Of a DNA stretch of 64,000 nt, positions 35,582-44,376 are shown piece after piece. Numbering within the stretch: the first letter of the stretch is position 1; every line of letters starts with the position of its first letter. Both the position numbers and the translations under genes were made by a program. Location: NCBI RefSeq assembly GCF_002960625.1, contig NZ_POJH01000021.1, forward strand, positions 50,501-114,500, written 5' to 3'. The notes beneath the pieces are model-generated. The model was not told the origin of the DNA, searched no databases, and saw only the letters and a program-made list of their open reading frames with translations. Source of the stretch: Streptococcus suis. Its GTDB lineage: Bacteria; Bacillota; Bacilli; Lactobacillales; Streptococcaceae.

Positions 35582-35659
35582 ATGAACACACAACTTGTCC
35601 TTCAGCAAGCTATTTTTTATCATACACTCCTTTCTAAGCAGGAAAACAGGGCTCATTGA
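35582..35659 (+). CDS. Leader peptide of the multidrug exporter, 25 aa
   Basis: A short frame with a good ribosome site (AAAGGAG, 7-8 nt spacing) encodes MNTQLVLQQAIFYHTLLSKQ plus ENRAH. It sits between the exporter promoter and a strong terminator. Its ribosome site region AGAAAGGAGT (35565-35574) can pair with ACTCCTTTCT inside the frame (35626-35635). The position matches B. subtilis BmrB, the leader of bmrCD, although the peptide itself shows no resemblance that I can judge. Confidence 0.6.
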   Translation: MNTQLVLQQAIFYHTLLSKQENRAH

Positions 35660-35816
35660 AAGACTTTTGAAGTTTTCGTGGGCCTACTCTGGAATAGTGG
35701 GAAAGTCAGGCATGTCTTATCATGGTCAGGTGGGCTTTTCAGGGCTATTCGAGAGTTGGTCTATTTTTGTGGACTGAGCCATGCCTAGGTGGAGTGATAG
35801 ACACCTAGGCTTTTTT
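35660..35816 (+). promoter_or_regulatory. Attenuator: antiterminator pairings and intrinsic terminator
   Basis: The terminator is GCCTAGGTG (35783-35791) / CACCTAGGC (35802-35810) followed by TTTTTT. Its 5' arm overlaps CATGCCT (35780-35786), which is complementary to AGGCATG (35708-35714). Next to it TGAGCC (35775-35780) is complementary to GGCTCA (35650-35655) at the end of the leader peptide frame. Mutually exclusive pairings of this kind are what ribosome-mediated attenuation requires. Confidence 0.65.
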
Positions 35817-35854
35817 GTGCTTAGAAAGGAATAGTTTTAACTTAAAGGAGAAAT

Positions 35855-37582
35855 ATGTTTAAATTGATATTTGATTACGTCAAACAACACAAGTGGCTCT
35901 ACTTGCTGGTTGTTGTGACCTTGATTATTTACGATATAACCCTCTTGATACCAACGCAGATTATTCAGAGGATGGTGGATACGCTGACCAAGAATGGCTT
36001 GACTGAGCGGATTTTAGTCCAAGAGATGGGCCTCTTGCTTTTGGTGACCTTTCTCAATTATGGGATGGGTTTTATCTGGCATCTTAAGCTTTTTCAGGCT
36101 TCGGTTAATTTCAAATTTGATATGCAACAACGAGCCTTTAAAAAGATGGTGACAATGCGGACACCTTTTTATGAAAAATTTCGGTCTGGGGATGTCATGA
36201 CCCGATTTTCTACGGATGTCGATGGGCTGATGGAGATGGTCGGCTATGGGCTCATGATTGTGGTCTATTCCGGTGGTATGTTGGCATTTATCATTCCTAC
36301 CATGCTTTTGATTGACTGGAAGATTTCCTTCCTGGCTATCTTACCGATGATTTTTATGGCAGTTGCTTTCTTTTTCATTGGTCGCAAGCAGGATTTGGCT
36401 ATTGATGCCAACCGTGAGGCAGTTGCACAGCTCAATAATGAGGTCTTGGAAGTTGTCGAGGGTATTCGTGTAACCCGTGCCTATAGCAAAAAGGCAACTC
36501 AAAAGGGGCAGTTTCAGGCTCGAACCAAGGAATTGGCGGATGGTGGGGACCGGATTACTACCCTGCAATCTCTTTATAACCCCTTGGCTACGGTCGGTCT
36601 GGGTTTGTCGACTATCTTTGTCTTGGTGCTTGGAGCAGGGGCAGTCAAGTCTGGTCAGCTTAGTCTGGGGCAGGTCATCGCCCTGCAACTCTATGTCAGT
36701 TCCCTCCTAGAGCCTTTCTGGACCCTGGCGGATTTCATACTAGTTTATCAGACAGGTAAGACTTCATTTGAAAAACTGCAGGAGCTGATTGAAACAGGAG
36801 ATGACTTGGAAGTGGATGGCTCGGTAGAAATAGCCGAGCTAGATAGTATTTCTTTCAAGAACTACAGCTTTAGCTATCCTCAGTCGGACCGTCCGAGTTT
36901 GCAGGAGATTAACTGGACCTTGAAAGCCGGTCAGACAGTCGGGATTGTTGGGAAAACGGGTTCCGGCAAGACCAGTCTGGTTAGACAATTGTTACGTCAG
37001 TATCCAGTTGGGCAGGGTGAGTTTCTTGTTAATCATCAGTCTGTCCTTGACTTCAAACGCTCAAGCCTGGAGCAAAAAATTGGCTATGTTCCCCAAGAAC
37101 ACATTCTCTTTTCAAAATCTGTTGGGGAAAATATTGCCTTTGGTAAGCGTGACAGTAGTTTGGAAGAAATTGAAGCGGCTATCGCAACCGCAGCCTTTAG
37201 CCAGGACTTGGAGCGGATGAGTCATGGACTGGACACCATGATTGGCGAGCGGGGTGTGTCTATTTCTGGCGGTCAGAAACAACGGATTTCTATTGCGCGT
37301 GCCTTTTTACGAGAGCCAGACTTGCTCATTTTAGATGATTCCCTGTCAGCAGTTGATGCTCGAACAGAAGGCCAGATTATCCAAAATATCCAGAAAGAAC
37401 GTGCAGGCAAGACCAATGTCATTGTGACCCACCGCCTGTCTGCTGTCAACCATGCGGACTGGGTACTGGTCTTGGATGAAGGTCGCATTGTAGAAGAAGG
37501 ACGACCGGCAGACCTGCTAGCCCAAGAAGGCTGGTACTATGAACAATACCAGCGCCAACAAAGTCAGGAAGGAGGAGAATAA
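35855..37582 (+). CDS. Heterodimeric multidrug ABC exporter, subunit 1 (degenerate NBD, BmrC-like)
   Basis: A half-transporter of 575 aa: six membrane helices in residues about 15-300, then an ATPase domain. Walker A is GIVGKTGSGKTSL, the signature is SISGGQKQRISIARAF, and Walker B reads LLILDDSLSAVD, with Asp where the catalytic Glu should be. That Asp is the mark of the degenerate half in heterodimers such as BmrCD, LmrCD and TM287/288. AAAGGAG precedes the ATG. The stop overlaps the next start (TAATG). Drug range is unknown; S. suis SatAB is another pair of this class, and equivalence is not claimed. Confidence 0.9.
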   Translation: MFKLIFDYVKQHKWLYLLVVVTLIIYDITLLIPTQIIQRMVDTLTKNGLTERILVQEMGLLLLVTFLNYGMGFIWHLKLFQASVNFKFDMQQRAFKKMVTMRTPFYEKFRSGDVMTRFSTDVDGLMEMVGYGLMIVVYSGGMLAFIIPTMLLIDWKISFLAILPMIFMAVAFFFIGRKQDLAIDANREAVAQLNNEVLEVVEGIRVTRAYSKKATQKGQFQARTKELADGGDRITTLQSLYNPLATVGLGLSTIFVLVLGAGAVKSGQLSLGQVIALQLYVSSLLEPFWTLADFILVYQTGKTSFEKLQELIETGDDLEVDGSVEIAELDSISFKNYSFSYPQSDRPSLQEINWTLKAGQTVGIVGKTGSGKTSLVRQLLRQYPVGQGEFLVNHQSVLDFKRSSLEQKIGYVPQEHILFSKSVGENIAFGKRDSSLEEIEAAIATAAFSQDLERMSHGLDTMIGERGVSISGGQKQRISIARAFLREPDLLILDDSLSAVDARTEGQIIQNIQKERAGKTNVIVTHRLSAVNHADWVLVLDEGRIVEEGRPADLLAQEGWYYEQYQRQQSQEGGE

Positions 37583-39321
37583 TGAAGGTTTTAGGATTTT
37601 TATTGAAGCAAATTGGTCGCGTTAAGTGGCTCTTTACGTTTGCTGTTATCTGTTACTTAGCAGCTTCTAGTCTTTTGCGATTTGCCCCTCTCATTATTCA
37701 AAAAGCCATTGATGGACCTTTAAGGGCCTTGAGTGAAGGCAGACCCTTCCAAGAAGCCCTTTTCTTGCAGATGGCAAGTCAATATGTGGCCATGATTTTC
37801 TTGGGTGCACTTGGCTATTACCTTTCCATGCGGATCTTGATGCACTCGGCCAATAGGATCGCAGAGTATTTGCGCAACCAGGCCTATGATGTTATGCAGC
37901 ACCTGCCCATTTCCTATTTTGATGATAAACCTGCCGGTAAGATTGCCACTCGTATTGTTAACGATACTGAAACCTTGCGCAATCAGTTTTACGGTACTCT
38001 TGTTAATGTCTTTAATAGTTTTATTCGCTTGCTTCTTACCTACGGGATTGTTTTCTACATCAATCCTAGTCTAGGTTTTGCTCTCTTGCTACTAATTCCA
38101 GTCTTTATCGGTATTCAATTTATCTATAAAAAGTTGACCGATAAGCCTATGAAGGATTTTTACGATGCTCGAAGTGAGGTCAATACTCAGGTCAATGAAA
38201 CCATGAATGGTGCTAGTTTGATCCAGCTCTATGGTCAGGAAGAGAGAGTGCTAGCTGAGTTTGAAGCGACAGCAGATAAGATGCGCCTTGCAGATAACCA
38301 GATTATCTGGGCCCAATCCTGCTCGACATGGACCTTGACGGAGTTTCTGAAATTTCTGGTTGTGACAGGGATTTTAACCATTATTGGCTATCAATTCCTA
38401 CAAGGTCAATCGAGCTTGTCACCGGGTAAATTATTTGTGTATATTGATTATATTGAAGGGATTTTTGTGTCCCTTGGTGCCTTGGTCAAGCAGTTTCCAA
38501 ATCTCCTTCGGTCGATTGAAACAGGTAAGAGGTTGATGGGCTTGCTGGAAGAAGAAACGGAGCCCGATAGTAGTGCTGAATTGATGGTGACAGACGGTCA
38601 GGTGGTCTTTGACCAAGTGACCTTTGCCTACGAAGTTGGCAAGCCTATTCTCAAGGACATCTCCATTCAGGCAGAAAAGGGAGAAACCATTGCACTGGTG
38701 GGTCACACAGGCTCAGGCAAGTCCTCCATTATGAACCTCCTCTACCGTTTCTATGATCCTCAGGAGGGGCAGGTTTTGATTGATGGGAAAAATATCCGTG
38801 ATTATTCCCGTGAGAGCCTGCGCAGTCACATGGGGATTGTCCTTCAGGATCCCTATCTCTTCACTGGAACCATCGCTAGCAACGTGGCTATGGATAAGGA
38901 GAAGATGGATAGACAGGCAGTCATAGAGGCCCTGGAAAAAGTTGGAGCAGGTCCAATGCTTGCTCGCTTGGAACAAGGTATCGATGAACCAGTATTTGAA
39001 AAGGGGTCAACCTTCTCTAGTGGGGAACGCCAGCTAATTGCTTTTGCCCGCACCCTTTACTCCAATCCCAAAATCTTGATTTTGGATGAGGCGACTTCTC
39101 ATATCGATACGGAAACAGAAGAAATTATCCAGCACGCTATGGAAGTGGTCAAGGAAGGGCGGACCACCTTTATCATCGCCCATCGTCTGTCCACTATTCA
39201 AAATGCAGACCAGATTTTGGTCTTGGACCAAGGTCGTATTATTGAACGTGGCAAACATGAGGAGCTGCTTGCCTTGGGCGGTGTTTATGCGCAGATGCAT
39301 GAGATACAGGCTAGGGTGTAG
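37582..39321 (+). CDS. Heterodimeric multidrug ABC exporter, subunit 2 (catalytic NBD, BmrD-like)
   Basis: The partner half-transporter, 579 aa, with six helices (about 15-300) and a canonical ATPase: Walker A LVGHTGSGKSSIM and Walker B ILILDEATSHID with catalytic Glu. The signature is the variant FSSGERQLIAFA found in this subunit type. One-base overlap with subunit 1 ensures 1:1 synthesis. No clear terminator follows. Confidence 0.92.
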   Translation: MKVLGFLLKQIGRVKWLFTFAVICYLAASSLLRFAPLIIQKAIDGPLRALSEGRPFQEALFLQMASQYVAMIFLGALGYYLSMRILMHSANRIAEYLRNQAYDVMQHLPISYFDDKPAGKIATRIVNDTETLRNQFYGTLVNVFNSFIRLLLTYGIVFYINPSLGFALLLLIPVFIGIQFIYKKLTDKPMKDFYDARSEVNTQVNETMNGASLIQLYGQEERVLAEFEATADKMRLADNQIIWAQSCSTWTLTEFLKFLVVTGILTIIGYQFLQGQSSLSPGKLFVYIDYIEGIFVSLGALVKQFPNLLRSIETGKRLMGLLEEETEPDSSAELMVTDGQVVFDQVTFAYEVGKPILKDISIQAEKGETIALVGHTGSGKSSIMNLLYRFYDPQEGQVLIDGKNIRDYSRESLRSHMGIVLQDPYLFTGTIASNVAMDKEKMDRQAVIEALEKVGAGPMLARLEQGIDEPVFEKGSTFSSGERQLIAFARTLYSNPKILILDEATSHIDTETEEIIQHAMEVVKEGRTTFIIAHRLSTIQNADQILVLDQGRIIERGKHEELLALGGVYAQMHEIQARV

Positions 39322-39364
39322 GAGAAGGGGAGTATAGTCATTTTTTATAGGATGGATAAATAAT

Positions 39365-39401
39365 ATATATTAGTAAGGATCTTCTTTTTCTGATAGGATA
39401 G
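39365..39401 (+). promoter_or_regulatory. Shared 37-bp element, copy 1
   Basis: ATATATTAGTA - 9 nt - TTTTTCTGATAGGATAG, 57 nt ahead of the transporter pseudogene start. TGATAGGAT could be an extended -10. The same blocks with the same spacing recur at 41351-41387. Confidence 0.6.
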
Positions 39402-39458
39402 GGGTAACTCGTTTAAACTTGTTATAATCAGTCATCATATCTATCACGGAGGTCCAAT

Positions 39459-40548
39459 ATGAAAAGAAGTTTAGTCCAAGTCCCCCTAGCCCTTTCAGGT
39501 CTGCTACTGGCTCTGGTAGCTTTGGCCAATCTATTAGATCCGGTTCATTCCCTTATCAAGCCAAGTTTGCAAGCCCTTGCCCTGCTGGGCTTTAGTCTCT
39601 TGTTTACCAGAATTTTTGCTGTCTGGTCAAAAACAAGAGGCTGGGCAAAAAGTCCAGCCTCTCTTCTCAGGGTTCGCATCAACATCTCAGCGCAGTGGTT
39701 GATTGGCAGATTTGTTCGTGTTTCACACTCCAAATCTGACCTAATCAACTGTGCGGGGGTGGGAAGACGAACTCTTTTTTTGTCCAGTCGAGTTCTTTCC
39801 CACTCCCATTGTTGCTTCTTGTTTTGCTACGCTTTTTATGGGCTTGTTATTGCTGATAGCCAGTCTTCCTCCTCTACCTTTGGGAATTGGTAAAGGAATT
39901 TGGCTGACTCTGGTCGCCCTGTATGGAATCTATATTGTCTATTTCTCAATTCGTTTTATCAGTCAAAGGAAGTTGGAGTTAGTTTTTCCAAGCTGGTTTA
40001 TCGTCTATGTAGGTTTTGCCATGGTCGGGGTGACTGCGCCAGTCTATCAGGCCTTTAGACTAGGATGGTTTTCTCTGATTTTTGCGGGAATTTCCTTTGC
40101 TATCTTGTTGCCAGTTGTTGTGTATCGTTTGCTGCGTGTTAAATTGGTTCAGGCTCAATTTCCCCTGTTAGCTATCTTTGCAGCTCCGACTGCCCTGCTC
40201 TTAACTGCCTATCTTCAATTGGCAGAGCAGGTAGATTTGCGCTTGCTTGTGTTTTTGTTAGTCCTGTCACAATCCTTCTATCTAACAGTGGTTCTCTCGC
40301 TCAGACGATTGACCAAAAATGGTTTTAGTCCTCTCTTTGCAGCCTTTACTTTTCCACTTGTCAGCTCTGCTATTTCCCTAAAACTGACCCTAGGGAAGTT
40401 GGTGGGACTTCAATCTTTGCTGTTCTTTGTCTTGCAAGTGGAGATCATCCTGGCGACGCTTGTGATTGCGGGAGTAGCTTTTCTGTATATCAATCACCTG
40501 TCAAGAGAGTTAGTCAGTGTTTGGTCCTCGGCTGAGGAGAGTGTGTAG
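39459..40548 (+). pseudogene. TDT/TehA (SLAC1)-like transporter gene split by a repeat element
   Basis: The N-terminal part (MKRSLVQVPLALSGLLLALV to SLLFTRIFAVW) is read in one frame up to about 39628. The rest (PTPIVASCFATLFMGLLLL to the C-terminus at 40548) is read in another frame from about 39800. PIVASCFATLFMG corresponds to the conserved PVVAS-F-T--M block near the start of TDT-family proteins, so the two parts belong together. Between them lies a roughly 175-bp intergenic-type repeat that breaks the frame. The protein would have been a ten-helix anion or tellurite/dicarboxylate-type carrier. Promoter (TGT-TATAAT, 39420-39428) and GGAGG are intact. Confidence 0.85.
39630..39806 (+). repeat. 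Intergenic repeat family 2, copy A (inserted in a gene)
   Basis: Begins with hairpin GAGGCTGG-N9-CCAGCCTC (39637-39661), contains GCGCAGTGGTTGATTG, and ends with the long imperfect dyad GCGGGGGTGGGAAGACGAAC ... GAGTTCTTTCCCACTCCC. A reverse-oriented relative lies at 56215-56420. The ends are approximate. Confidence 0.8.
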
Positions 40549-40612
40549 GTCTGTGAAGGGATCTGGCAATGATTCAAAGCAGAAAATCTAGTCAAGAGGC
40601 TAGGTTTTTTGT

Positions 40613-40618
40613 TATAAT
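40613..40618 (+). promoter_or_regulatory. -10 box six bases before the HAD gene start
   Basis: TATAAT, extended by TGT, ends 6 nt before ATG 40625. Transcription would begin at or next to the A of the start codon. Confidence 0.6.
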
Positions 40619-40624
40619 CAAAGC

Positions 40625-41323
40625 ATGAAAGCAGTGATTTTTGATTTAGATGACACCTTGTATGACCAAATCCAGCCCTTCAAAAAGGCTTTGGATAGGC
40701 ATTTGCAGGTGGATGATGAGCTAGTCGGTCCCCTTTATCTAGCCTTTCGTCATCATGCGGATCAGGTATTTGAAGCAGCAGCGACTGGCAAGATGAGTTT
40801 AAAGGACAGTCATATCTATCGGATGAAAGCAGCTCTAGCTGACTTTGGATTTCAGGTATCGGATGCTCTAGCTTTGACCATTCAGATTGATTATGATTAT
40901 TTCCAAGGGCAGTTGGAGCTTAGTCCCATATTTCCGGCGATTTTTTCCTATTGTAAAGAAAGGGGACTTGCACTTGGGATTATAACAAACGGTCCTCATC
41001 GCCACCAATTGCGTAAGGTACGTACCTTGGGTCTCTTGAATTGGTTTGAGCAAGACTTAATTCTTATTTCAGGTCAGTTGGGTGTAGCAAAACCGAATCC
41101 TCATATTTTTAAGGTTATGGAGCAACGTTTAGGATTTACCTCTGATGAGATTTGCTATGTAGGTGATTCCTTTGAGAATGATGTCATAGGGGCCAAGGCT
41201 TGTGGTTGGAAGGCTATTTGGTTTAATCATAGGTTACGTCCAGCCCCTGAAACCAGTGTCAGCCCAGACAAGATAGTGGACAAGTGGGAGGACTTAAAAG
41301 AGGCGATTGTCCAGATGGATTAG
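40625..41323 (+). CDS. HAD-superfamily hydrolase, subfamily IA
   Basis: A small-molecule phosphatase of 232 aa. Motif I is AVIFDLDDTLYD with nucleophile Asp, motif II is GIITNGP, motif III is the Lys in GVAKPNPHIF, and motif IV is CYVGDSFENDVIGAK. The C1 helical cap spans about residues 15-90. The YjjG-like nucleotide phosphatase group is the closest match by pattern. No SD is present; the -10 box ends 6 nt before the ATG, which suggests a leaderless mRNA. Confidence 0.9.
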   Translation: MKAVIFDLDDTLYDQIQPFKKALDRHLQVDDELVGPLYLAFRHHADQVFEAAATGKMSLKDSHIYRMKAALADFGFQVSDALALTIQIDYDYFQGQLELSPIFPAIFSYCKERGLALGIITNGPHRHQLRKVRTLGLLNWFEQDLILISGQLGVAKPNPHIFKVMEQRLGFTSDEICYVGDSFENDVIGAKACGWKAIWFNHRLRPAPETSVSPDKIVDKWEDLKEAIVQMD

Positions 41324-41350
41324 CCTTTTTTTATGGGTGTGATAGATAAA

Positions 41351-41387
41351 ATATATTAGTAGGTTGCCTATTTTTATGATAGGATAG
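41351..41387 (+). promoter_or_regulatory. Shared 37-bp element, copy 2
   Basis: ATATATTAGTA - 9 nt - TTTTTATGATAGGATAG, 63 nt ahead of the AhpD-like gene. It matches the element at 39365-39401 in all but one position of the shared blocks. Confidence 0.6.
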
Positions 41388-41450
41388 TGCTATATCATGG
41401 AAGTCAGGATTGATGACTTGATGTAAAAAAATCATGAAATGGAGTATCCT

Positions 41451-42020
41451 ATGACACAAGCAATTTTCCCTATTCATACCTTGGACACTGTTAGACCTGA
41501 TTTGAAAGAAAATTTGGAAACGGTCAAGAAAAATAATGGCGGCTACATCCCCAACCTGATTGGACTTTTAGCCAATTCTCCAACTGCCTTGGAAACCTAT
41601 CAGACAGTAGGAGGTATCAATCGCCGCAACAGCCTGACACCGACTGAACGTGAAGTCGTGCAAATCACAGCAGCGGTTGCTAATGGGTGTGGCTTCTGTG
41701 TAGCAGGTCATACTGCTATATCGATCAAGCAAATCAAGATGCCATATGAGATTTTGCAGGCTCTTCGTCAGGGGACGCCTATTGAGGCAGATGCGAAATT
41801 GGATACACTGGCTCGTTTTACCCTAGCGGTAATTCATGAAAAAGGTAAGGTCGGCGACCAGTTACTAGAAGAACTCTTCCAAGCCGGCTATACAGCTGAG
41901 AATGCCTTGGATGTTGTGCTAGGTGTTAGCCTTGCAACCCTCTGTAACTACGCAAATAACCTGATTAACACCCCAATCAATCCCGAACTGCAGCCCTATG
42001 CTTTGAAAGATGAAGAATAG
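41451..42020 (+). CDS. Carboxymuconolactone decarboxylase family (AhpD-like) protein
   Basis: 189 aa, all-helical family. The redox motif CGFCVAGHT, a CxxC with downstream His, is the AhpD-type active site, so a peroxide- or thiol-linked role is more likely than decarboxylation. Start 41451 is set by GGAG 6 nt upstream. Monocistronic. Its promoter region carries a 37-bp element also found before the broken transporter gene at 39459. Confidence 0.87.
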   Translation: MTQAIFPIHTLDTVRPDLKENLETVKKNNGGYIPNLIGLLANSPTALETYQTVGGINRRNSLTPTEREVVQITAAVANGCGFCVAGHTAISIKQIKMPYEILQALRQGTPIEADAKLDTLARFTLAVIHEKGKVGDQLLEELFQAGYTAENALDVVLGVSLATLCNYANNLINTPINPELQPYALKDEE

Positions 42021-42025
42021 AATTT

Positions 42026-42057
42026 GAAAACCAGTCGAACTAGCCGGCTGGTTTTTC
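42026..42057 (+). terminator. Terminator of the AhpD-like gene
   Basis: AAAACCAGTCG / CGGCTGGTTTT with one G-T pair, ending in TTTTT. Confidence 0.85.
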
Positions 42058-42169
42058 AATTTTAGCAAGTGAAACTATTTTTATAAAAAAGTTAGAAAAT
42101 AGAAAGTAGTTTCAAAAAATCCCCTTTTCTTTCTTCAGACAGAAATTAAAATTTAAATGTAAAAGTCTG

Positions 42170-42216
42170 TTGAAAAGATGTCAATATATTGTATAATAAT
42201 AATGTAAGCGCTAACT
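42170..42216 (+). promoter_or_regulatory. nan operon promoter with cre site
   Basis: -35 TTGAAA (42170-42175), 16 bp, -10 TATAAT (42192-42197). TGTAAGCGCTAACT at 42203-42216 fits the CcpA cre consensus TGWAANCGNTNWCA at 13 of 14 positions. It covers the transcription start, the usual place for repression by CcpA. Confidence 0.8.
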
Positions 42217-42244
42217 CGGATCCGGTAATAGAAAGGAGAAATGA

Positions 42245-42946
42245 ATGGCTACCATCAGCAAAGAAGCCTTAAAAGAACAAATTAAAGATGGCATTATTAT
42301 TTCCTGTCAAGCTTTACCAGGTGAGCCTTTATATAGTGAAGAAGGCGGAGTTATTCCTCTATTGGTCAAGGCAGCCCAGGAAGCGGGTGCTGTAGGTATT
42401 CGAGCAAACAGTGTTCGAGATATTAAAGAAATCAAGGAAGTAACCGATTTACCTATTATCGGAATTATCAAGAGAGATTACCCTCCTCAGGAGCCTTTCA
42501 TTACGGCAACGATGAGAGAGGTGGACGAGCTAGCTGAGCTAGACATTGCAGTTATTGCCCTGGATTGCACCAAACGTGAGCGTTATGATGGTCTGGACAT
42601 TGTCGATTTTATCAAACAAATCAAAGAAAAATATCCACATCAACTCTTCATGGCAGATATTTCCACCTATGAAGAAGGGGTGGCAGCCTACGAGGCAGGT
42701 ATTGATTTTGTTGGCACGACCCTATCAGGCTACACATCCTATAGCCGACAAGAAGATGGACCGGATATTGAGCTGGTTGACCGACTTTGCCGTGCTGGGA
42801 TTGATGTCATCGCAGAAGGAAAAATCCACTATCCAGATCAAGCTAGAACCATTCACGATTTAGGTGTGGCAGGTATCGTCGTTGGCGGAGCCATTACTCG
42901 TCCTAAGGAAATAGCAGAGCGGTTTATCCAGGCTCTGAAAAAATAG
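42245..42946 (+). CDS. nanE: N-acetylmannosamine-6-phosphate 2-epimerase
   Basis: Converts ManNAc-6-P to GlcNAc-6-P in sialic acid catabolism. 233 aa TIM barrel. Catalytic Lys lies in [10 protein letters not shown] and Glu in [14 protein letters not shown]. The phosphate-binding end is [16 protein letters not shown] 7 nt upstream. First gene of the catabolic operon, behind the cre-regulated promoter. Confidence 0.96.
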   Translation: MATISKEALKEQIKDGIIISCQALPGEPLYSEEGGVIPLLVKAAQEAGAVGIRANSVRDIKEIKEVTDLPIIGIIKRDYPPQEPFITATMREVDELAELDIAVIALDCTKRERYDGLDIVDFIKQIKEKYPHQLFMADISTYEEGVAAYEAGIDFVGTTLSGYTSYSRQEDGPDIELVDRLCRAGIDVIAEGKIHYPDQARTIHDLGVAGIVVGGAITRPKEIAERFIQALKK

Positions 42947-42962
42947 TTACATAGTCTAATAA

Positions 42963-42974
42963 CCCCATATGGGG
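42963..42974. promoter_or_regulatory. 12-bp palindrome between nanE and the binding-protein gene
   Basis: CCCCATATGGGG, a perfect palindrome 24 nt before the ATG. It could be an operator for the locus regulator. As a hairpin it would have only a 4-bp stem. Confidence 0.3.
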
Positions 42975-42997
42975 AAGCAAAAAAATAAAGGAGAAGA

Positions 42998-44314
42998 ATG
43001 ATGAAAAAAATCATACATTCATTGTTAGCTGGTGTGGCAGTTTTGTCACTCGCAGCATGTAGTGGTGGTAGCAGTAATACAACTGCTGAAAAAACAGCTG
43101 AATCAAGTGCTTCTGGTAAGACAGAAATCACTTGGTGGGTCTTCCCAGTATTCACACAGGAGAATACAGAAGACGGTGTTGGTACCTATGAGCAAAAAAT
43201 TATTGCTGCTTTTGAGGAAGCTAACCCAGACATTACTGTAAAACTGGAAACCATTGACTTTACATCTGGTCCAGAAAAAATCACGACTGCTATTGAAGCA
43301 GGTACTGCTCCAGACGTTCTCTTCGATGCACCAGGCCGTATCATCACCTACGGAAAAAATGGTAAATTGGCTGAATTGAACGACCTCTTCACAGATGAAT
43401 TTGTCAAAGATGTGAACAACGATAACATCATTCAAGCATCTAAGGCTGGTGATACTGCCTACATGTACCCACTCAGCTCTGCTCCATTCTATATGGCCTT
43501 CAACAAAGCGATGTTGAAAGATGCTGGTGTTCTTGACCTTGTAAAAGATGGCTGGACAACAGACGACTTTGAAAAAGTCATCAAGGCTTTGAAAGACAAG
43601 GGTTACAACCCTGGTTCCCTCTTCTCTAACGGTCAAGGTGGTGACCAAGGTACTCGTGCCTTCTTGGCAAACCTTTACAGTGGTAGCATCACAGACGAAG
43701 GCGTAACTAAGTATACTACTGATTCAGAGCAAATGATCAAAGCCTTGGATAAGGCAGCTGGCTGGATTAAAGACGGCTACATGATGAACGGCTCTCAATA
43801 CGCAGGTGGCGATGACATCCAAAACTTTGCAAACGGTCAAACTTCTTACACTATCCTTTGGGGTCCTGCTCAAAATGGTATCCAAGGACAATTGTTAGAA
43901 GCATCTAAAGTAGAAGTTCTTGAAGTACCATTCCCATCTGAAGATGGTAAAGCAGCTCTCGAATACCTTGTAAACGGCTTTGCAGTCTTCAACAATGGCG
44001 ACGAAGCTCGTGTAGCAGCGTCTAAGAAATTCATCCAGTTCATCGCAGATGACAAAGAATGGGGTCCTAAGAACGTTGTTCGTACAGGTGCCTTCCCAGT
44101 TCGTACATCATTTGGTGCTCTCTATGATGACGAACGCATGGCTACTATTGACAAGTGGACTGGTTACTACTCACCATACTACAACACAATTGATGGATTT
44201 GCTGAAATGAGAACTCTTTGGTTCCCAATGCTTCAAGCTGTATCAAATGGCGAAAAAGAAGCAGAGGCTGCTTTGAAAGAATTCACTGAGCAAGCAAACG
44301 CAACCATTAAATAA
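42998..44314 (+). CDS. Sialic acid ABC transporter substrate-binding lipoprotein (SatA-like)
   Basis: 438 aa. The lipobox LAAC ([10 protein letters not shown]) anchors the mature protein at Cys. Family 1 extracellular solute-binding fold, with ITWWVFPVF at the start and the [11 protein letters not shown] ligand-site region. Order nanE - binding protein - two permeases matches the pneumococcal SatABC sialic acid importer. The shared ATPase is not in the window, as is usual for such systems (an MsmK-type ATPase elsewhere). Start 42998 or 43001 (ATGATG). Confidence 0.92.
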   Translation: MMKKIIHSLLAGVAVLSLAACSGGSSNTTAEKTAESSASGKTEITWWVFPVFTQENTEDGVGTYEQKIIAAFEEANPDITVKLETIDFTSGPEKITTAIEAGTAPDVLFDAPGRIITYGKNGKLAELNDLFTDEFVKDVNNDNIIQASKAGDTAYMYPLSSAPFYMAFNKAMLKDAGVLDLVKDGWTTDDFEKVIKALKDKGYNPGSLFSNGQGGDQGTRAFLANLYSGSITDEGVTKYTTDSEQMIKALDKAAGWIKDGYMMNGSQYAGGDDIQNFANGQTSYTILWGPAQNGIQGQLLEASKVEVLEVPFPSEDGKAALEYLVNGFAVFNNGDEARVAASKKFIQFIADDKEWGPKNVVRTGAFPVRTSFGALYDDERMATIDKWTGYYSPYYNTIDGFAEMRTLWFPMLQAVSNGEKEAEAALKEFTEQANATIK

Positions 44315-44322
44315 ATGAATTG

Positions 44323-44376
44323 AATGAGGCTCCTTTTCTCTGTTAGCTATTCAATAGATATGGAAAAGGAGCCATT
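44323..44376 (+). promoter_or_regulatory. Hairpin after the binding-protein gene without T run
   Basis: GGCTCCTTTTC (44328-44338) / GAAAAGGAGCC (44363-44373) is an 11-bp perfect stem, with AAT/ATT outside. There is no T tract after it, so it is more likely an mRNA-stabilising or processing hairpin than a full terminator. Confidence 0.65.

Noticed and set aside
35855..39321. Naming the ABC pair satA/satB or patA/patB.
   Set aside because: The N-terminal sequences look closer to the BmrC/BmrD group, and equivalence cannot be settled without alignment.
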